NCBI GenBank assembly: GCA_034440235.1
Contig: JAWXBR010000005.1
Span: 84,557 to 148,556, forward strand
Source: JAWXBR01 sp034440235
GTDB lineage: Bacteria > Bacteroidota > Ignavibacteria > Kapaibacteriales > Kapaibacteriaceae
Direction: 5' to 3'
DNA: 64,000 bases
In this document: in pieces, positions 61,629-64,000 of the stretch
Layout: each line of letters begins with the position of its first letter
How positions within the stretch are numbered: position 1 is the first letter of the stretch
Translations under genes and position numbers: made by a program
Notes under the pieces: generated by a model
The model's database searches: none
The model's input: the letters and a program-made list of their open reading frames with translations, nothing else
What the model was told of the DNA's origin: nothing

Positions 61629-64000
61629 ATGACACGTTATACGCTACTACTTTTCGTACTCGTATTTCTAGCACTCGACGCAAGCGTCGCCGTCGTAGAC
61701 GCACGCGCGCAGGGTCCGGAATGGATGATGCGCATCCCCAAATACTATAGGCTTAAAGGGGGCTCGTCGCAATTTGTCGTCGATCCAGTTCGAAAAGCGA
61801 CGTTATTCGATGGTGGGGCTTACGACACGTACGTTACGTACGACGGAGGGGGCTCGTGGGAATCGATCTTTGATATTAAGATGTTCTTTATCGATGTGCA
61901 ATCGAACTGGAAGATCGATGGGGCGGGTAATTGGTATTACCAGGGCCTGGTATACGCACACTTTAATGTAAACCTGGTAACAGAAGACGCAGGGAAGACA
62001 ATTCGATACCTAGTTCAGGACACAAACCAATTGCCTTTAAACGGGAGGTACGAGCTACCACTCAACCTGGTGATGCCCAATTCGGTGTATTTCGACCCAA
62101 TATCCATCGAAACCGACACAAGTAAGCGAGGCATTTACTCGTCGTGCGACGCTGGTCGAACTTGGCAGTTCGCAAAACAACCTTCGATGTATTACACTGG
62201 TAATAGTATGAAAGGAGTGCATGCGAATCATCTCAGTTTCCACCTTGAAAATCACAAGTACATCGAGCGAGATCTCTGCAATGCAACGTGGGATTCAACC
62301 ACAGTTCCAATCGTTGACTGGTATGTGAGGTTTAATGATAGCACTGTATTAACGTACAATCAGCGTCCATTGCGGATACGACGTGGAGTTCTCGATACAA
62401 ACGAGGTGTACAGGTACTATATAAATCCGGACAATGGTGCTTTACGAAAGCTTGTTTCGGAAGCGGTGACGCTGCTCAACGACACAACTGCTCTCATCAT
62501 CGCGAAGGAAGGCGTAGTTGCGACATATAGTCCCGGCGTCGGATTGCGCTTTGTCGATGTCCCACCGTATCGTCATCCACAACAAAGAGTCTGCGACGTA
62601 GGCCGATTCGGTGATTTACTACTCGTTCGTACTGTAATTCCAAATGGGGCAGGCGTAGATAGTAACAACAGGTGGACGGTTCTAAACATCGTCACAGGTT
62701 CGGTATCGCAGTACATTCGACCGGGTGCTCCGATAACTAGAGAGCTGTCACCTTGGCCACTCTTACAGAACCAACGCGTTGTCCCCTACTCAGATTCTGT
62801 ATGGATTGCGACGCTCGACTTTGGCGAAGTAATGCGGACAACCGATGCAGGTGTTTCATGGAAGATGATTGAAAACATGCCTCGCGATGAACAATGGGGA
62901 CTCAACTTTGTTGGAGCAACACGATTGTATCCTCGTGGTGATGGTGCGATGGCCGTGTTGTCTGAACGGGGCCGATTACTCGTCAATGAACCCGGCACCA
63001 AATCGTGGACGATAACACACCTAGGTCCGTTTTCGCATGCGTTCAAGTTTTCCCCTACGTCGACGTTCTACCTTGAAGATTATCGCGGAAAATTGCGATC
63101 GAGATTCGGTCCGTCGACTGCTTACTTCCACCACCCCGACACTCTCTGGACTTCGGGTGATGTCGTGACGAGATGGTCAAGTAGCGGCGTCTTCATCGAT
63201 ACTGTTCTAACGCGCAAGGCCCGCCTCATCAAACGTCTGTCAGATAAACTCATCGTTGCAGCAATGGATTCGGTGTGGTTATCGTTCAATGATGGTCGCG
63301 AGTGGGTGTATATCAATGAACACTGGCCCAAGGTGGTGTATGGCAAAGACACTGTGAAATGCTCACTCGGTGACATGGTTGTTACTCCAAGCGGAAGTAT
63401 CCTAGCAGGATTGCGTGGCATCAGGTTGTATGATACGCTAGGTATTGCCAAGGACAGTGTGCCGGGCGGTATTATCCGCTCGACAGACAACGGACTCACC
63501 TGGTCGCCCGGTCCGACAGGTGTTCCTAACTATCTTTACATTAGTTCTCTGATAAAACTTCCAACAGGTACACTATTGTGCCTTGCTTCGGAGATAACAG
63601 TCGATCCTCGCACGTTCAACGCAAGCAATGAACCTTCACGCATGGCTCTTAGTGACTGTGGAGTAAAACAACACAAATTCGGTCAAGCGTACATCTACCG
63701 TTCTGTCGACGACGGCTGGACATGGACGGAGACATTCATCTTCCCATCACGCGAGTTCCTACCTGCTACAGATCCAACGTTTACCATGATGCCAGACGGA
63801 CGCATCATGGCCATCAACCCCGACGCAGGCATTGCAGTCAGCGCCACTGATGGAGCCTCATTTGGAATTGGTGACCCGCTCTACATTGGCAACCCAGTAA
63901 TTAACGACGTGGTGTTCACCAACGACGGTTGGGCCCACTTCGCAACCGACTCAGGCTACGTGCGTGTGCGCATTTCGAACATCCTCGACGTAAAAGAAGA
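61629..64000 (+). CDS. secreted BNR/propeller-like protein (cut at right edge)
   Basis: Open from the ATG at 61629 through the end of the window (at least 790 codons, no stop in this frame). GGAGG lies just before the ATG. MTRYTLLLFVLVFLALDASV opens a signal peptide, ending near DARAQG. Asp-box-like repeats follow: TYDGGGSWESIF, SSCDAGRTWQFA, RTTDAGVSWKMI, RSTDNGLTWSPG and RSVDDGWTWTET. It is the third such protein in the window, next to 59106 and similar in style to 21240. Any C-terminal sorting domain would lie beyond the window. Confidence 0.8.
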   Translation, partial: MTRYTLLLFVLVFLALDASVAVVDARAQGPEWMMRIPKYYRLKGGSSQFVVDPVRKATLFDGGAYDTYVTYDGGGSWESIFDIKMFFIDVQSNWKIDGAGNWYYQGLVYAHFNVNLVTEDAGKTIRYLVQDTNQLPLNGRYELPLNLVMPNSVYFDPISIETDTSKRGIYSSCDAGRTWQFAKQPSMYYTGNSMKGVHANHLSFHLENHKYIERDLCNATWDSTTVPIVDWYVRFNDSTVLTYNQRPLRIRRGVLDTNEVYRYYINPDNGALRKLVSEAVTLLNDTTALIIAKEGVVATYSPGVGLRFVDVPPYRHPQQRVCDVGRFGDLLLVRTVIPNGAGVDSNNRWTVLNIVTGSVSQYIRPGAPITRELSPWPLLQNQRVVPYSDSVWIATLDFGEVMRTTDAGVSWKMIENMPRDEQWGLNFVGATRLYPRGDGAMAVLSERGRLLVNEPGTKSWTITHLGPFSHAFKFSPTSTFYLEDYRGKLRSRFGPSTAYFHHPDTLWTSGDVVTRWSSSGVFIDTVLTRKARLIKRLSDKLIVAAMDSVWLSFNDGREWVYINEHWPKVVYGKDTVKCSLGDMVVTPSGSILAGLRGIRLYDTLGIAKDSVPGGIIRSTDNGLTWSPGPTGVPNYLYISSLIKLPTGTLLCLASEITVDPRTFNASNEPSRMALSDCGVKQHKFGQAYIYRSVDDGWTWTETFIFPSREFLPATDPTFTMMPDGRIMAINPDAGIAVSATDGASFGIGDPLYIGNPVINDVVFTNDGWAHFATDSGYVRVRISNILDVKE

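Overview
The window reads as a piece of a Bacteroidota/Chlorobiota-group chromosome, most like the Kapabacteria/Ignavibacteria side of that group (inference). The grounds are: type IX secretion genes (PorU sortase beside a PorV-like channel protein), several secreted proteins with a C-terminal T9SS sorting domain, an alternative complex III plus aa3-type oxidase operon, a DUF3127 protein, and promoters with a TAnnTTTG -7 element, the Bacteroidota type. Base composition is close to 50% GC and genes are tightly packed. No CRISPR array, insertion sequence, prophage or rRNA was seen. The only RNA gene found is tRNA-Gly(GCC).

Layout. 1-11.5 kb: 5' end of a leftward 2-oxoacid dehydrogenase E1 gene, a small T9SS cargo protein, glyA, then leftward tsaD-cinA and rplS, a divergent EF-G paralogue (fusA2 type), two secreted proteins of unknown role, proline-catabolic pruA and a DedA membrane protein. 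11.5-18.4 kb: porV and porU (T9SS attachment complex), then three tandem AhpD-like peroxidase-family genes. 18.5-21.1 kb: tRNA-Gly, lipB and lpdA (lipoate attachment and the E3 subunit, which fits the E1 gene at the left edge) and a small membrane protein that may be frameshifted. 21.2-24.5 kb: a large T9SS-sorted BNR-type protein and a Cys-rich secreted protein whose signal peptide and body lie in different frames.

24.8-40.4 kb is one leftward 16-gene respiratory operon: cytochrome c, cox2, cox1 (A2 type), ctaA, ctaB, cox3, cox4, SCO, DUF420, a 76-aa CPGCK protein and actABCDEF. It encodes quinol oxidation (ACIII), electron transfer to oxygen (caa3-like oxidase), and the heme A and CuA assembly factors. 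Most junctions overlap or are very short, and a TAnnTTTG element stands in front of the first gene.

40.4-47 kb: a leftward alaS - DUF3127 - purD - galE-like cluster in which purD has no ATG/GTG/TTG start, and a divergent class-I methyltransferase. 47-58.4 kb: a short YD-repeat protein with a T9SS sorting domain lying directly downstream of a 1483-aa secreted RHS protein that has no such domain, a TPR-HTH orphan regulator, an M61-type metallopeptidase and a membrane-embedded patatin phospholipase. 58.4-64 kb: a TrmH-type methyltransferase and two secreted BNR/propeller proteins, the last one cut by the window end.

The points most worth following are the RHS + YD/T9SS pair, the frameshifted Cys-rich protein, the non-ATG start of purD, the over-represented octamer TAAGGGGC, the tandem arrays at two convergent junctions, and the His-rich tails and small unknown subunit in the respiratory operon. 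No gap between genes exceeds about 300 bases. The largest, 24506-24777, is AT-rich and holds only a possible promoter.
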